DNA of 64,000 bases from the NCBI RefSeq assembly GCF_048773025.1, contig NC_133545.1:19672001-19736000 (forward strand), written 5' to 3'. The position numbers and the translations under genes were made by a program. The stretch comes from Camelus bactrianus. Its lineage: Eukaryota > Chordata > Mammalia > Artiodactyla > Camelidae. Positions 1-22,900 of the stretch are shown one piece after another. Position 1 is the stretch's first letter. Each line of letters begins with the position of its first letter. The notes under the pieces are model-generated. The model was not told where the DNA came from. It was given only the letters and a program-made list of their open reading frames with translations, and ran no database searches.

Positions 1-211
1 CATCTTGCTCTTTTTGTTGTGGGAATCTTTCCATCTCATTTCCCCAGCCCCTTGGTCTATTTGTGGGGAATACTCTGAGAAAAGAAAGGGATGGAGAGTT
101 TCAGACATTTTCTTTTAAATTTCAGAGCAGATTTGTCCAGCCCTGCCCAGCCTCTGTCCCTACACCACAGAGGCAAAAGATTAGCCAACTGATTTGTTAC
201 TTTTCTCTTGA

Positions 212-8633
<8,422 letters not shown>

Positions 8634-8713
8634 AAGTAAACTCATCACGCCTCTCGCCTGGTCTCCAGAGACTGAGCAGCCTGCAGAAGTCGCCATCTAG
8701 GGCGTGCCAACCA

Positions 8714-8719
8714 AATAAA
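8714..8719 (+). terminator. TSGA13 poly(A) signal
   Basis: A canonical AATAAA lies 81 bases after the TSGA13 stop, in an otherwise GC-rich stretch. Cleavage would be expected near 8,730-8,745, right at the edge of the COPG2 CpG island. Confidence 0.8.
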
Positions 8720-8734
8720 ATCACATTCTGCCCG

Positions 8735-9540
8735 CTCCGGGCGTGGGCTGCCCGGTCGCGAGCAGGGAGGGCCGGGGCTAGCCCCTGGCTGAGACCTGTC
8801 GCCGCAGGGGCGTGGCCGTGGGCCTGGGGGCCCTCCACCTGGCCCCGCCTCCGCCCGGCTGGGGGCGTAGGAGAGGGCGTGGTCACGTCCCCTGGGGGTG
8901 AGTGCGGCCGCCACGGCCTGGGAGGGCGGGCCTTCTCTCCGAGTGACGGGACGGCAGCCCAACCGGCGCCAGAGCACAGGGCCGGTCTTCCTGAGCCTCT
9001 TCCGTTTGCCGGCTGCGGAGCCTGGGACGGTTGCGGTGGGTCTGGGCGCTGGGAAGTCGTCCAAGATGATTAAAAAATTCGACAAGAAGGACGAGGAGTC
9101 TGGTACGCGCGGGGCTTTTGACGCCCACCCTCGGCCGCGGGGGCCCCTTCCCCAGCCTGCCGCCACCTGCTCTCGGGGACTGCGGGCCTGGGGGCGTGGG
9201 CGCCGGTGTGCCAAGGGGCCGGAGTTGGATCTCGGCCCCTCCTCCGCCCCGCTCCGCTCCAGCCGGGGGCCTGCCCCTAGCCCCTCCCCCGGGCGCCGGA
9301 GCCTCCCCTCGGGTCGCGCGCTCCCGCCCCGGCACCCGTGCGCCGCCTCGGGCTGCTCGGCAGCCCCGCCCCCAGCCCCCTCCTCCGGCGCAGTTCCTCG
9401 GAGCCGCCTCCGCCCGTTCGTCGCGGGTGGGCTGCCCGCCAAAAAGGGCGGGCACATGGCAGGTGGCAGAGGGAGTGAGTTTGCGCGCGCGAGAGACGGG
9501 GGTGGGGCAGGCGTGGGTGGGGGACGCTGGTAGTAGTAGG
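8735..9540 (+). promoter_or_regulatory. COPG2 CpG-island promoter
   Basis: GC content rises abruptly with many CpGs and no TATA box, unlike the AT-rich flanks. GC boxes lie at 8843-8856 (CCCCGCCTCCGCCC), a TCACGT at 8883-8888, a CRE-half TGACG at 8944-8948 and an ETS-type CTTCCG at 8999-9004. The island spans exon 1 and the start of intron 1, typical of a housekeeping gene. Transcription probably starts between about 8,900 and 9,040; the exact site cannot be read from sequence. Confidence 0.85.
9066..9102 (+). CDS. COPG2: COPG2 exon 1 (coding part)
   Basis: ATG at 9066 in context CCAAGATGA; reads [12 protein letters not shown] plus the first base of Gly13. Donor GTACGC at 9103. The 5' UTR upstream is GC-rich and of unset length. 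Confidence 0.96.
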
Positions 9541-12133
9541 CCCAGAGGGGGTCTGGGATCGACGGGACAGTGTGTATATGTGAACTTTGTGTTGGCTTGT
9601 ACCTCCCAATCTTCTTGGGGACCTTTACTCGGTCCTCTTCCCTGGGGCAAGGCTGTTCGTGGTACCTAGCTCATTTAATACTGAAGCATCCGAAAGTGAG
9701 ATTCATCTTGATACCAGTCTTTGGTCCAGAGCAAATGGGAAGATGCCCAGCCACCTCAAAAAAAACCCCCCAAACCCTCAATGATTGATAGCTGCTTTCA
9801 CAGTGTGTGGTCGAGGACTGAGTTAGTAAACCTCTGTGGTCCCTTCCAGCTTGAAGATTATATGATTCTCTGATGAACTCTTCTGCCTCGCAATAAATGT
9901 TAGAAACACAAAGTAGTGCTTTCCTTTAGGTAAATCCAAAAGACCCTACCACAATCTCATGAATCTTAGTTGTGTGGACATGACAGATATTTGTAACATT
10001 CATACAAGAGGACAGGGAAGACACTCATTTCAGGCAGGTTTTCTGCAAAAGAGAAGTACAGGATGTTACAGGTTAGCAATGACAGAACTAGTGCCAGAAT
10101 CAAATGATTTTAATCACTTTGTATGCATATTAGTAATGATTATGACTGTGATATCCAAGTGGTCACCTCACTTCGGTGAAATTTCCCAAGCATTCAGTAC
10201 CTTTCTATAGAAAGTAAATAAGTTTGTGTAGGGCAGCTATTAAAGACTTTTTTTTGTTTTGTTTTATAATATAGGTAGTGGCTCCAATCCTTTCCGGCAT
10301 CTGGAGAAGAGTGCTGTCTTACAGGAGGTATGGCTTAGAAATATAGTGTGTGTTTTCTGTTCCGTTTTACAAGTGGACAGAGAGCCCCTGGAATGCTATG
10401 ATCCAACATAAGAATTAAAGGATGTAACTGAGTTCCAAGAACGTAGACTTGAGGGAAGAGGAGTAATTTGTCACAGGAGAGTCTAGAGCTTATAGAAATG
10501 CAAAAATATGTAGACTCTGTCACATGTTGAGAATTTTAAATAAAATATCAAAAGAGATGTTTAGGGCAAGCTTATTGAAGGAAGTTACAGATAATAAGCT
10601 CATTGTATTCAAATGATGTAGGTAAGTATTGTGATTCTTGCTTAATAAAGCCCACAAGTTGAAGTAGAGGTGAGTATAGAATGGAAAATCAGGGCCACAT
10701 CTAATGATTTATTATATACCATAGTAAACTGAAAACTGTAAGCAACATTATTTGGATACTGTGATTAAAATATATAATAGTCCTTACTTTATTAAAGTTG
10801 ATTTTTCTGTAATCTGTGATAGAAAAGATAGAAAATATACTGTAAATAGCAGTGTTTTTTGTTTCCACAGGCTCGTATATTCAATGAAACACCCATCAAT
10901 CCAAGAAGATGTTTGCATATTCTTACAAAGATTCTGTACTTATTGAACCAGGTAGATTATTTTGATTTTCCTCAGACTTGTGTCCTGAAATAGCAATACA
11001 TAATATGCAGTGAAGTACTTTCTGGAAAGGATAATTATTTATTTTTTTTTAATTTACTTAATTTTAAATCTGTAGTGTTTGATTAACATAATACTATATA
11101 AAATTTCTTGAGGACAAGGAGTATGAAATATACTTTTGAGGTACCAAACCAGCTAAGCACATAGTAGATTCTCAATATTGATTTGAATTTAACAAGTATT
11201 AGTTAATGTTAAAACATGCTGTTTAGATTTGTTAAGAGGTCTTTATGTCCTTCCAAAAATATATTGCAAAATCTTAGACAAATTCCAAGTGGATATTTTA
11301 TCCTTTTTGGGGGGTAGATGTAATAATGATGTTTTAAAACTTTGATTTTAATATTCAGATTCTATACAGGCATACCTCATTTTATTGCACTTCGCTTTAT
11401 TGCTTTTTTTTTTTAAACACAAATTTTAGGTTTGTGGCAACCCTGCATTGTCAGATGATGGTTAGCATTTTTTAGCAATAAAGTATTTTTAAATTAAGGT
11501 GTGTACATTTCTTTTAGACATAATGGTATTGCACAAAATAGACTAAAGTATAGTGGAAACATAACTCTTATAGGCATTGGGAAACCAAAAAATTCCTGTG
11601 ACTTGAATTATAGCAATATATATTGCAATGGTCTGAACCGAACCCACAGTATCTCTGAGGTATGCCTGTATTTATTACCCCTACTCCACCACATAGCAGT
11701 ATGATTCTGACCTGAACTGTTTTGTGCCTTAATGTTCTTTTCTGTAAATAGGGATTATGATAATACCTGCTTTATAAAGTTGTAGTGATTAATTGAGACA
11801 ATAAAGGTAAAGCATTGAGAATAATCCTGGACACATAGTAAGCATTCAGGAGTAGATTTCATTCAGTCATTCAGCATTTATATTTATGACATACCTGCTG
11901 TGTCCTATGTAGTGTTTCAGGCACTGGGGTTATAGCAGACAAAACCAACAAAAATATTTTTGCCCTCTGGAAGCATAGATCCCACTTGCTCTTATTGTTA
12001 TTTATTTTATTTTTTCTTGTGTGTGGTTTTATTAATTTATTTTTTGTTCGTTTCTTGTATTTTGTTTTGTTGCTTCAGACTAGAAAATACCATGAGATGT
12101 TAGGGCCTTAGAAAATGTGATTTTGTTTCTTAG

Positions 12134-12164
<31 letters not shown>

Positions 12165-13905
12165 GTGTAGCTTAGGTGGTTTACATGCAGTGCTCAGAAG
12201 ACTGTGCTTTACACACACACACACACACACACACAGTGTAGCTTAGGTGGTTTACATGCAGTGCTCAGAAGACTGTGGTTTCCAATTTGAATTCCATGAG
12301 AATATTTTTACTTTACTATGTTTCATGACTGAAGACGTCATCCAGAGACATAAAATTTTGTAGTTTGCAGATGGAGACTGAGCAACAAGTACATGCTTTT
12401 AAATAAAATGTCTGTTCACAAACATATCCTCCTGTGATGTCATATTAGAAACATTTAAGGCAAAGTTACATTGATTTAACTTTTCATAGCACCCATTATA
12501 TCCAAGTTGGCTAACTCCATTCTGTAAGCAGAGTTTTGAGTAGTTGATGTTGGTTCAGAGAAGCGTATGTTTTTATATTAGCCAATACTGCTTTGATGGG
12601 TGTCTCCTGTTGAAACATATGATTATCTTGATGAGGAAATTACTTGCACAGTCTGATAAATAAACACATTCAACTACGTGAACAGATTTGGGAACCTTAG
12701 TTTTATTTTTTGCTTAGTTCTTGGTAGTGCTTTACAGAAAAAGACAGGTTTCTATCAGAGTTGACATATGCATATATTCTCTGAGTTTCAAGTGAAAAAG
12801 TAGGGACTTAAAGTTTACTAGTATGACCCAAAGTAAATAGACTTCTGTGTATTCAATAAATATGCAAGAAAGAAAAGGAAATCTCTTGCTGATAAGCAGG
12901 TTGGGTACTCTGACTTAAGTGACTGTAAACTCTTATTATACTTTGTCTTTAATCCTAAACTTTCAAAGTTTTTCATCAAAATTTACTTATTCTTTTTTTT
13001 TTTAATTTGCTTATTCTTATGCCTGTGACAAGTAGATTGAAGACTAGTTCCATTCTTTGTGAGAGTTGAAGTGAAAAGTGATTGAGCCTAATATATAGGA
13101 TTACTGTTAATGAAGATTACATATTGAAATGGTAATGTTTCAGGTGGTCTGTGATCTGCAGTATTTTGACTATTAATGAAATAAATTATCTAACACCTTG
13201 CTACTCAAAAATACGTGGTTCCCAGATGAGCAGCATTTGCATCACTGGGAGCTAGTTAGAAATGGAAAATTTCAGGCCTCATCCCAGAGCCACTGAATCA
13301 GAATCGCATTTTGGGAAGATCCTCAGATGATTTATTAAGCACATTAAAATTTTGATCCAAGCATATTTTGAAGGCCTTGAGCCAGTGTCTTGAGATCTAT
13401 TAGTAGCCCTTTAAGCCACACTTTTATATAGCTAATCTGATTCCTGCCCTTATAGTTGGTTCCTTTTTACCATGTTTTCTGGGATTCCTAACAGATCGTT
13501 TTTTACAGTTTAATGTTTATTATGCTCCTATGATATGTCAGGCTTTGCAGTAGGCATTGGATTATAGAAATGTATGAGGTATGATCTCTGCTCTTAGGCA
13601 GTGTAACAATAACGTCCTATTCTTACTAGGAACTCAACTTTTTATCATTTTCTACCTCCTTGTAAATCAGCAGTTCTACAGGGAAATTAAACATTTCCTG
13701 TTAAAAGATTAGAGACCACTGTTCTAGAACTTTTATAGCATGGTGTGTGATACTGAGTTATTTTAAATAAAGAATGGATAATTGGCTATGTGGGTTTATA
13801 AATTAAAAGCAAGAAAAATAGTAAAGAGGCACAATGTTTATAAAGAGATTTTTCTCCTAAGTTCTAAAAGATCTTTGCAGAAACAAAAAGAAATCCTCAA
13901 TTTTC

Positions 13906-13942
<37 letters not shown>

Positions 13943-16900
13943 TTGAGTTTAAGAAATTGTTTTAAATTCAGTTGTTTTCCTTAGGGGGAACATTTTGGAA
14001 CTACGGAAGCCACAGAAGCCTTCTTTGCAATGACTCGATTGTTTCAATCTAATGATGTAAGTCCCTTTTTTTTTTTTTTTTTTAATTCTTTTAGGCTAAG
14101 AGTGCTCCTTTTATTTGTTTTTCTTGGGAGAGAGCTTAGAGTGTTCCAAATTAGAGAAGGTTGCTTGAAATGTTTAAAATTACCTAAAAATTGTTTCTCT
14201 TCTTGAAACTCATAAATGCTCATTAAAAGACATATGAAAAGGAAAGAACTTAAGTATATAGTTGAAAGCTATTCACTCACAGGTCTACAGTGTGATCATG
14301 AAAACTGTTAATGTCCAGCTTCTGGCATGGCACTGCACAGGTGGACCAGTGTAGAGGTTAGTGGACATAGCTGCTACACCTCTAAGTTCTTAACGAAGTT
14401 CCTGGTGGGCTGGGGGTTGCTGTTGGCCAGCAGGACTGGTAGTTGAGAAGAGCTGGATGCTGAGCAGGAAAAAAGAAGAGTGAGGACAAACTAAAGCTGC
14501 CACATCCCTGCATCTGTCTCTCATTATCTTAGACCACACTGACTTTCAAGCATAATGGCTGCTGCTTCATTTCTGTCTTCCACATGTGGCACATACTTCT
14601 TTCTAGCCGAGTTCTCACTCAGAACCACACAGAGAAGGGAATTCTGGGATCTGTATTTCTCAGCTTTCTATTAACATAAATTGGACAAGTTGTGTAGTTC
14701 TTTTGGTATGTATTGCATATCTTCACAGGCCACACTGTGCCTGACCCCGAGGACTTTCCTGGATTTGAATCTGGTTACGTGTCTAGATGATGAGAAGTTT
14801 GGGGATTGGGTCCTTAGGAACATCAGCAGTCCCATGTAAGGCAACTATCTCAGGGGAAGTCATTACACATTCCTCAGACAGGGTATGAAGGACCACTTCT
14901 CCTTGCCAAAGAGGCTTGGAGGAATTTAGAGGTTCAAGGTACTCAGCTTCATCAGAATCTACCCATGTGTCTCCATTCCAATTTTCAGGGCCTCTCCTTC
15001 TTAATCAAGGTCCTAACTTTAACATAAGATGCCCCACAAAGATGTGAATTGAATTTGCATTGTATTGCATTGTCCACCACCTGCAGGATATGCTTTTTGG
15101 AAATTTCAGCCCACGTGCCTCTTTGTGGCTCTGTGATTTCCTCGCTCCAGGTGTCTTGTGGTAGGCCAGAGGTTGCTGTTGCTCAGAGGGCTGGCAGTTA
15201 GGAAGAACTGGACGTGCAGCAGGATAAAGGATGCAGAGCAGGAAAGAAACAGTGAGGACAAACTCAAAGCCTCTGGCCAGAAGTTGTATTAAGAGAAGAC
15301 ATGAAATAGTTTTCTAGGAAATGGATTGGGGAAATATAGGATTGTTAGGCAGGACGAATGGCCCCTTCAGGTTAGTGGTCATAATATATTTTTGAGATCT
15401 ATCCACTTGCTACAAGTATGTTTACTTTATTCCATTTTACTGCTGTATAGAATCCCAGTGTGTGAATATACTATATTCTTATTTATTTATCCATTCTTCC
15501 ATTGGTAGATGTGTAAGTTGCTTCCACTTTTTTACTGTTACAAATGACATTACACATAATGTTTATGTGCATGTCTTCTTGTGCACGTAATGAGAATTTT
15601 TCAGGGGTAGATACCTATAAGTGGAATTTCTGGGTAATGCTAGTTACATGATCTTGTCAAATTGATCTTTAAAGGGTTGTACTAATTTACGCTGATTTAC
15701 TCCAAATCCTCACCTGCTTCTAATAATAATTTCTTATTATCAGACCTAAATATTTGCCATTCTGAAGAATATGATATGGCATCTCTTTGTGATTTTAATT
15801 TGTGTTTAATGTCACTGCTGAAATTGAAACTCTTTTCATATGGTTAGTGGTCATTTTACTTTCCTATTCTGTGAATTGTCTGTTTATATTCTTTGCTTGT
15901 TTATATTCCTTCTACTGATTTATAGGTTTAAAATTCTATTTCAGCCTTTAAAAAAAATCATCTTTGAGTGTTTGTTTTTAATTTTTAAAATAAGCTTAAA
16001 TATGCAACAAAATCCATCAGTTATGTGTACAACTGTGAGTTTTGACCAATGTATAGAGTTATGGAACCATTACCACAGTCATGATAGAGAAACTTTTCAT
16101 CAGCCTAGAATGCGCCCCCATATTTCTTAGTTGTCTGTCTCCTCCCTCAAACCCTAGCTCCTGGCAATCACTGATCAACTTTCTGACAACATAGTTCTGC
16201 ATTTTCTAGAATTTCATTTAAATTTGATCACTTAGTATATAGTCTTCTGTGACTTTTATGTCTTGTTTCTTGCACTTAACCTATCTATGGCTTTTGAGAC
16301 TGATCCAAGTTTTTGTGTGTATCAGTAGTTTGTTCACTTTTATTGTGAGAAGTAGTCCATTGTATGAAGGTAGTCTAATTTATTTATCCATTCACAAATG
16401 GCCAGTAGGCACATGAAAAATGCTCAGTATTGCTAATTATCAGAGAAATGCAAATCAAAACTACAATGAGGTATCACCTCACACCAGTCAGAATGGCCAT
16501 CACTTAAAAGTCCACAAACAATAAATACTGGATAGAGTGTGGAGAAAAGGGAACACTCCTACATTAGTGGTGGGAATGTAGTTTGGTGCAGCCATTATGG
16601 AAACAGTATGGAGATTCCTCAAAAGACTAAAAATAGACTTACCATATGGTCCAGCAATCCCATTCTTGTGCACATATCCAGAGGGAACCTTAATTCAAAA
16701 GGATACATGTACCCCAATGTTTATAGCAGCACTATTTACAATAGCCAAGGCATAGAAACAACCTAAATGTCCATTGACATATGACTGGGTAAAGAAGCCG
16801 TGGTATATTCCTACAATGGAATACTACTCAGTGATGAAAAAGAATAAAATAATGCCATTTGCAGCAACATGGATGGACCTGGAGATTGTCATTCTAAGTG

Positions 16901-19900
16901 AAGTAAGCCAGAGAGAAAGAAAAGTACCATATGATATCACTTATATGTGGAATCTAATAAAAGACACATGAACTTACTTACAAAACAGAAACAGCCTCAC
17001 AGACATAGAAAGTAAACTTATGGTTACTGGCGGCAGGGGGTGGGGTGGGAGGTGGGTGGGAAGGGATAAATTGGGAGCTTGAGATTTGCAGATAGTAATT
17101 AGTATATATAAAATAGATAAATGACAAGTTTCTACTGTATATTACATGGAACTATATTTAATATCTTGTAGTAATCTACAATGAAAAGAGTATGAAAATG
17201 AATATATGTATGTATATGTATGACTGAACTGTTATGCTGTACACCAGAAGTTGACAGAACATTGAAACTACACTTCAATAAAAAGCAAACAATAAAAAAC
17301 AAACAAAACCCCCAAAACAAGTTAATGGATATTTGAGTTGTTTCCAGTTTATGGATATTATGAACAAAGCTGCTAAAAAATTCAAGTACAAGTCTTTGTG
17401 TGGACCTATGTTTTTATTTTCTTTGATTAACATCTAGAAGTAGCATTCTTGGGTTTGTGTATCCTTAATGATGAATGTGTTAAGCCTGTACTAAGCAAAT
17501 ATATGCTTATTTGCCTTCCGTTTTTCTTCTTGGGTGAAGTGTCTGTTCAAAATTTACCTTTTTTTAAAAAATCTGATTGTTTAATCTTCCCTTTATTGAG
17601 TTGTAAGTGTTCTTTATATTTTCTGGATGTAAGACCTTCATCAGATAGGTGTTTTAGAAATATTTCCTCCCAGTCTGTGGCTTGCCTGTTCAATTACCCC
17701 TGTGCTGTTGTCTCTCTTTTTTTTTTTTTAAGCACAATTTATAGGGTATAGTTTTATGAGTTTTGACAAATGCATACAGTAATATTATCATCACTGCAAT
17801 CAAAATGTAAAACATTTCCATCATTCCAAAAAGTTCCCTGTTGTATGATCTATACCTCCTATCCTCAGGCCCTGGAGCCACTAATCTATTTTTTTCCCTA
17901 ATAGTTTTGCCCTTCCAGGAAGTCATAAGAGTGATATCATACTGTATGAAGCCTTTTGAGTCTTCTTCTCAGTCACTTAGCATAACACGTTTGAAGTTTG
18001 TCCATGTTACTCTGTTTGTATCAGTTTACTCTTTTTTATTTTATTGTAGTAATTCATTGTATGAATGTACCTCAGTTTGTTTATCTGTTCACCAGCTGAA
18101 GGATATTTGGTATGTTCCTATTTTTTGGTGGTTATGAATAAAGTTACTATAAACTTTCATGTACAGGTTCTAGAACATCTAAGTTTTTATTTCTCTTGGG
18201 TAAATACCTAGGAATGGAACTGCTGGGTCATATGATAGGTGTATGTATGTTTAACCTTGTAAGAAACTGCCAACCCATTTTCCAAAGTAACCGTACCATT
18301 CCCACCATCACTGTATGAAAGTTCTAATAGCTCTGCAGTCTGGCCAGCACTTGATATTGTCTGCTTTTTTGTGTTTTTGGTTTTTTAAAAATTTTAGTAT
18401 AGGTGTGTAGTGGTATCTCTTTGTAGCTTTAATTTGCATTTTCCTAATGACTAAAGATCTCAAACATCTTTTCATGTGTTTTTTTTTTTTTTGCCTTCTA
18501 TATATCTCCTATGATGAAGGACCTGTTCATATTTTGTGCCCATTTTTAATAATTTGGTTGTATATTTTCTTATTAATGAGTTTTGAGAGATCTTTCTGTG
18601 TTCTGGATACAAGTCCTTTATCAGATATTTCACAGGTAATTTCTCACAGTCATTGCCTTATTTTTTCATTTTCTTAGTCTTTCAAAGAGCAGATGTTTTA
18701 ATTTTGATAAGGTAGAGTTCATCAGTTTTTTTCTGTTATAGGTTGTGCTTTTGATGTGTATTGTAGAAATCTTTACCTAACCCAGTGTCACAAAGATTTT
18801 CTCCTATGCTTTTTACCGTAGGCATTTTGTAGTTTTTGTGTCTTAAAATTACTTTATGATCCATTTTGAGTTTGTTTTTGTACATGATATAAAGTGAAGA
18901 TTGAATTTCTTTTCATCTCCTTCCTCTTCTTTCACCATCTCCTCCTTTTCCTCCTACTTTATTTTCTTAACATTTTCTACTGGAATAATTGGGTATCAAT
19001 ATGGAGGGAGGAGGAAAGGGAAGAAATGATGATGACTGAGCTATGCTGACACATTGGAACATTCTGTTTTGTTTCATTGATCTGTCTGTCTGTTCTTATT
19101 CTGATACGACATTGTCTTGATTACTATAGCTTTACAGTTAGTTTTTATCAAGTAGTGCATGTTTGCCTATTTTATTATTTTTTTCTTTTTCAAAATTGTT
19201 TTGACTCTTCTAGGGTCTTTGCATTCCTTTATGTATTTTAAAATCAGCTTGTCCATTTCTACAAAAGCTGCTGGGATTTGATGGTGATTGCACTGACTTT
19301 AAATCAATTTGAGGAGAACTGACATTGTAACATTAATTAGTTTTCTGCTCAACAAACATGGTATATATCTCCATTTATTCAGGTTTCTAATTTCTGTCAG
19401 CAGTGTTTTAGCTTTCAGCATACAGGTCTTATACATATTTTGTGAAATTTATCCCTAAGGTAGTTAATATTTTTATACTATTGTGTTTGTATTGTTTGTA
19501 GGTAGTCTGCAGAAATTAAATTGATTTTTATGTATTGACTTCTGTTCTGTGATCTTGTTAAATTTATTTATTAGTTCTAGGAGTATTTCTAGAGATTCCT
19601 TAGGATTTACATTTTCCTTTCCAATCTGTATGCATTTGTTCATCTTATCTTACTGTCTTCTTGCACTATTATACAGTGTGAATAGAAGTGATGGAAGAGG
19701 ACATCCTTGCTTTGTTCCTGATCTTAGAGGGAAGGTATTTAATCTTTCACCATTAATTATGATGTTAGCTCTAAGTTTTCCATAGGTGACCTTTATTAGG
19801 TTGAGGAAGTTCCTTTCTATTCTAGTTTGCTGGGAGATTTTTTAAAAATGGGTATTGAATTTTGTCAGATACTTTTTCTGTGTCCATTGGATTATCATGG

Positions 19901-22900
19901 TTTTTGCTTTTTAGTATGTTAATATAGTGAGATGCATTTATTTTCCTGGAAAATATAAAATCTTTGTTTTCATTTGTTAAAATTTGTTAAGGATTTTTGA
20001 GCGTGTGGTCATGAAGTATATTGATCTATAGTTTTTTCTTGTATTTTTGTTTGGGTTTTGTATTTGGATAATGCTGGCTTTGTAAAATGAATTGAAAAGT
20101 GTTTCTTCCTCTTCTGCTTTCTGGAAAATTTTTTGTAGAATCATTATTCATTTTTCCTGAAATGTTTGGGTAGGATTTACTTTTGAAACCATCTTCTTTG
20201 TAGGAACGTTTTTGATGATTAACTACTTTAAAAAGAAATAGATATGGTGCTATTCAGATCATGTGTCTTTTTAAGTGATCTCTGGTAGTTTGTGTCTTTC
20301 AAGGCATTTGTTCATTTCATTTAAATTGTTGAACTTCATTGGCATAAAACTGTTCATATTTCCTTATTCCTTTAATGTTTGTAGGATCATTAGTGATGTC
20401 TCTTTTTTCATTTTGATATTAATAAATTGTTTCTTCTCTCGTTTATTCCTGGGAAGTTTATCTAAAGGTTTATAAATATAATCTCTTCACAGAACTAGCT
20501 TTTAGTTTATTGATTTTTATCTGTTGTTTTTCTCTTCTAACCTGTGCATGTAATTGTAGGAAAAAATGCTAAAAAATCAATCCAGAAGAAGGAAAAAGAA
20601 ACACAGATCAAGCAGGACAAACATGAATTGTATAATAAGATGGTAGATTTAGACCCTGATATAGCATTATCACATTAAATGTAAATGAAGAGCACAGAGA
20701 ACATTTTCAAAAATTGACTAATACTGAGCCACAAAACAAGACACAACAAATTTCAAGTGAATGAAATTGAATAACTTGTGTTCTCTACACTGGATTAGTG
20801 TTAGAAATCAATAATAAAAGAGTAACTAGATAATTCACCATATGTTTTGATATTAAGAATACATTTCTGTTCTGTTTCCAGCCATAATGGAGTAAAGGGG
20901 CTAGATTTACCCTTCTGCCATAAATACCTAGAAAATAATATATATAAATGTACATAAATATATATACACACTGATATATATATAATATATATATATTATA
21001 TAATATATATAAAACAGTTGTTTTCAGACTTAATTAGATTAATAGACACTCTGGGACTGTGATATGAAGAAAAAGAAAAACAAAGTCAGCCCTGGGATTG
21101 TACCAGCTCATTGCCCAGAGGCACGTTATAGTTCTTAGGTCAGGGAGAGAATACTGAAAGGAGCCTAACCATCTCTGAGTTGAAAAAACAGAAGGAATTT
21201 GGGGAAACCATGAAAGCTCAAATTTGTGGGGCAGAGTACTGGAGAGGAAGGAGGTGGAGGGAGAGGGAAAAAGGGAGGAAAGAAAGAAAAGAGATAGTTC
21301 CCAGCCATCTGCTCAGGGTCTGCCCCTGAATCTTTAGATTAAAAACTGATCTGTGCATATGTAAAAGGAAAGCTACCTGAGGCCAAAGAAAAAAATCACC
21401 AGGACACAGTGCTAAAAATAGTTCATATTCCCACCAGTGAGAGTGGGAAGACCTTGTCATCTGGTATAGTTCTCAGAAAGGTACTCCTCAGTAATGGGAA
21501 TGCATTAGCCTTAAAGACTTTAAAAAGCTCATAAGGAAGCCTCAAAGGTGAAAAATTGCCCCCAGGTAACTTAACCTCATGACAGAGTAAACTTTTATAA
21601 CATTGTATAAAAGAATACAACAAAATCCAGCTCCTAACAACATAAACTTTGTAATGTACAGCATCCAATAAAAAGTTATCAGGTATGCAGAGAAGCAGGA
21701 AAGTATTATCCATACCAGGAGAAAAATGGATCGACAGACATGAACCTAGAAATGATGAAGATGATGGAATTAGCAGACAGTGACATTAAAACCACTATTA
21801 TTAATATTATTAATATGGTCTGTATGCTTAAGAATGTATAGAAAGACATAACAAGAATGAGGAACAAAATAGAAGACATCCAGAGAGACCCAGATGCATT
21901 CTCCATAAAGCAAAGTGTGTGTGTGTGTGTGTGTGTGTATCAAATATTAAAAAATTATTAAGAAATACACTGTGTGGGGTTATAGCAGATATAGAGACTA
22001 CAGGGAAAAAACAGTCAGTGTACTTGAAGACAGACAGAAAACTGTCCAAAATGAAATGAAGAGAGAAAAAAGACGATAAAAGTGAACAGAGCATCAGTAA
22101 CATGTGTGATAATAGTCTGGCAGTTCTTTTAGTGGTTATCCTAAAAGTCACAGCGAAGATTTTTGACTTAGCAAAATCTAAGACAGATCTTCCTCTGAGA
22201 AACCCATCCTAAGTTGTCCTGATAAACCCACTGTAAGTTGAAAATACGGTAAGTCAAAAATGCATTTCATACACCTACCTACTAAACATCTTAGTTTAGC
22301 CTAACCTACCTTCAGTGTGCTCAGAACACTTACATTAGCCTATAACTGGGTACAGTCATCTAACACAAAGCCTATTTTACAATAAATGTATTGAATACTT
22401 TATTGAAAGTGAAAAACAGTGGTTGTATGAGTACAGAATGTTTGTAAGTGTACTGGTTGTTTACCCTTGTGATGCCATGGCTGACTGGGAGCTGCAGCTA
22501 GGTAGGTGCTGCAGCCCAGCAGCATGAGACAGCATTGTACAGCACATCACTAGCTGGGGAGAAGATCAAAATTAAAAATCCAAAGTACAGTTTCGACTGA
22601 ACACTCATCACCTTTGCACCATTGTAAAGTCAAAAAATTGTAAGTTGGGGACCATCTGTATTCTGTATGTGTAAACACACACACGTACATGCACGAACAT
22701 TTACATATACATAGATATTTATATATCAGACATCATTTTTGTGGGATTTTTGTTACTCATTGAGATTTACCCATGTCTTTACCACTTTTTAAAAAAGACT
22801 TTGTTTTTTAGGTAAGTTTTAGGTTCACTGCAAAATTAGGAGGAAAGTACGGAGATTTTCCCCATACATGCACAGATGACCCCATTATCAACATCTCCCA

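Noticed and set aside
8645-9650. Long open frames in the CpG island (270 and 255 residues minus; 211, 183 and 147 plus)
   Set aside because: They overlap each other in all frames, are rich in Gly, Pro, Arg and Ala and have no domain. GC-rich DNA has few stops, and the real coding content is the 37-base COPG2 exon 1.
12137-12285. Repeat array resembling CRISPR
   Set aside because: Only two units, with CA microsatellites between, in a mammalian intron.
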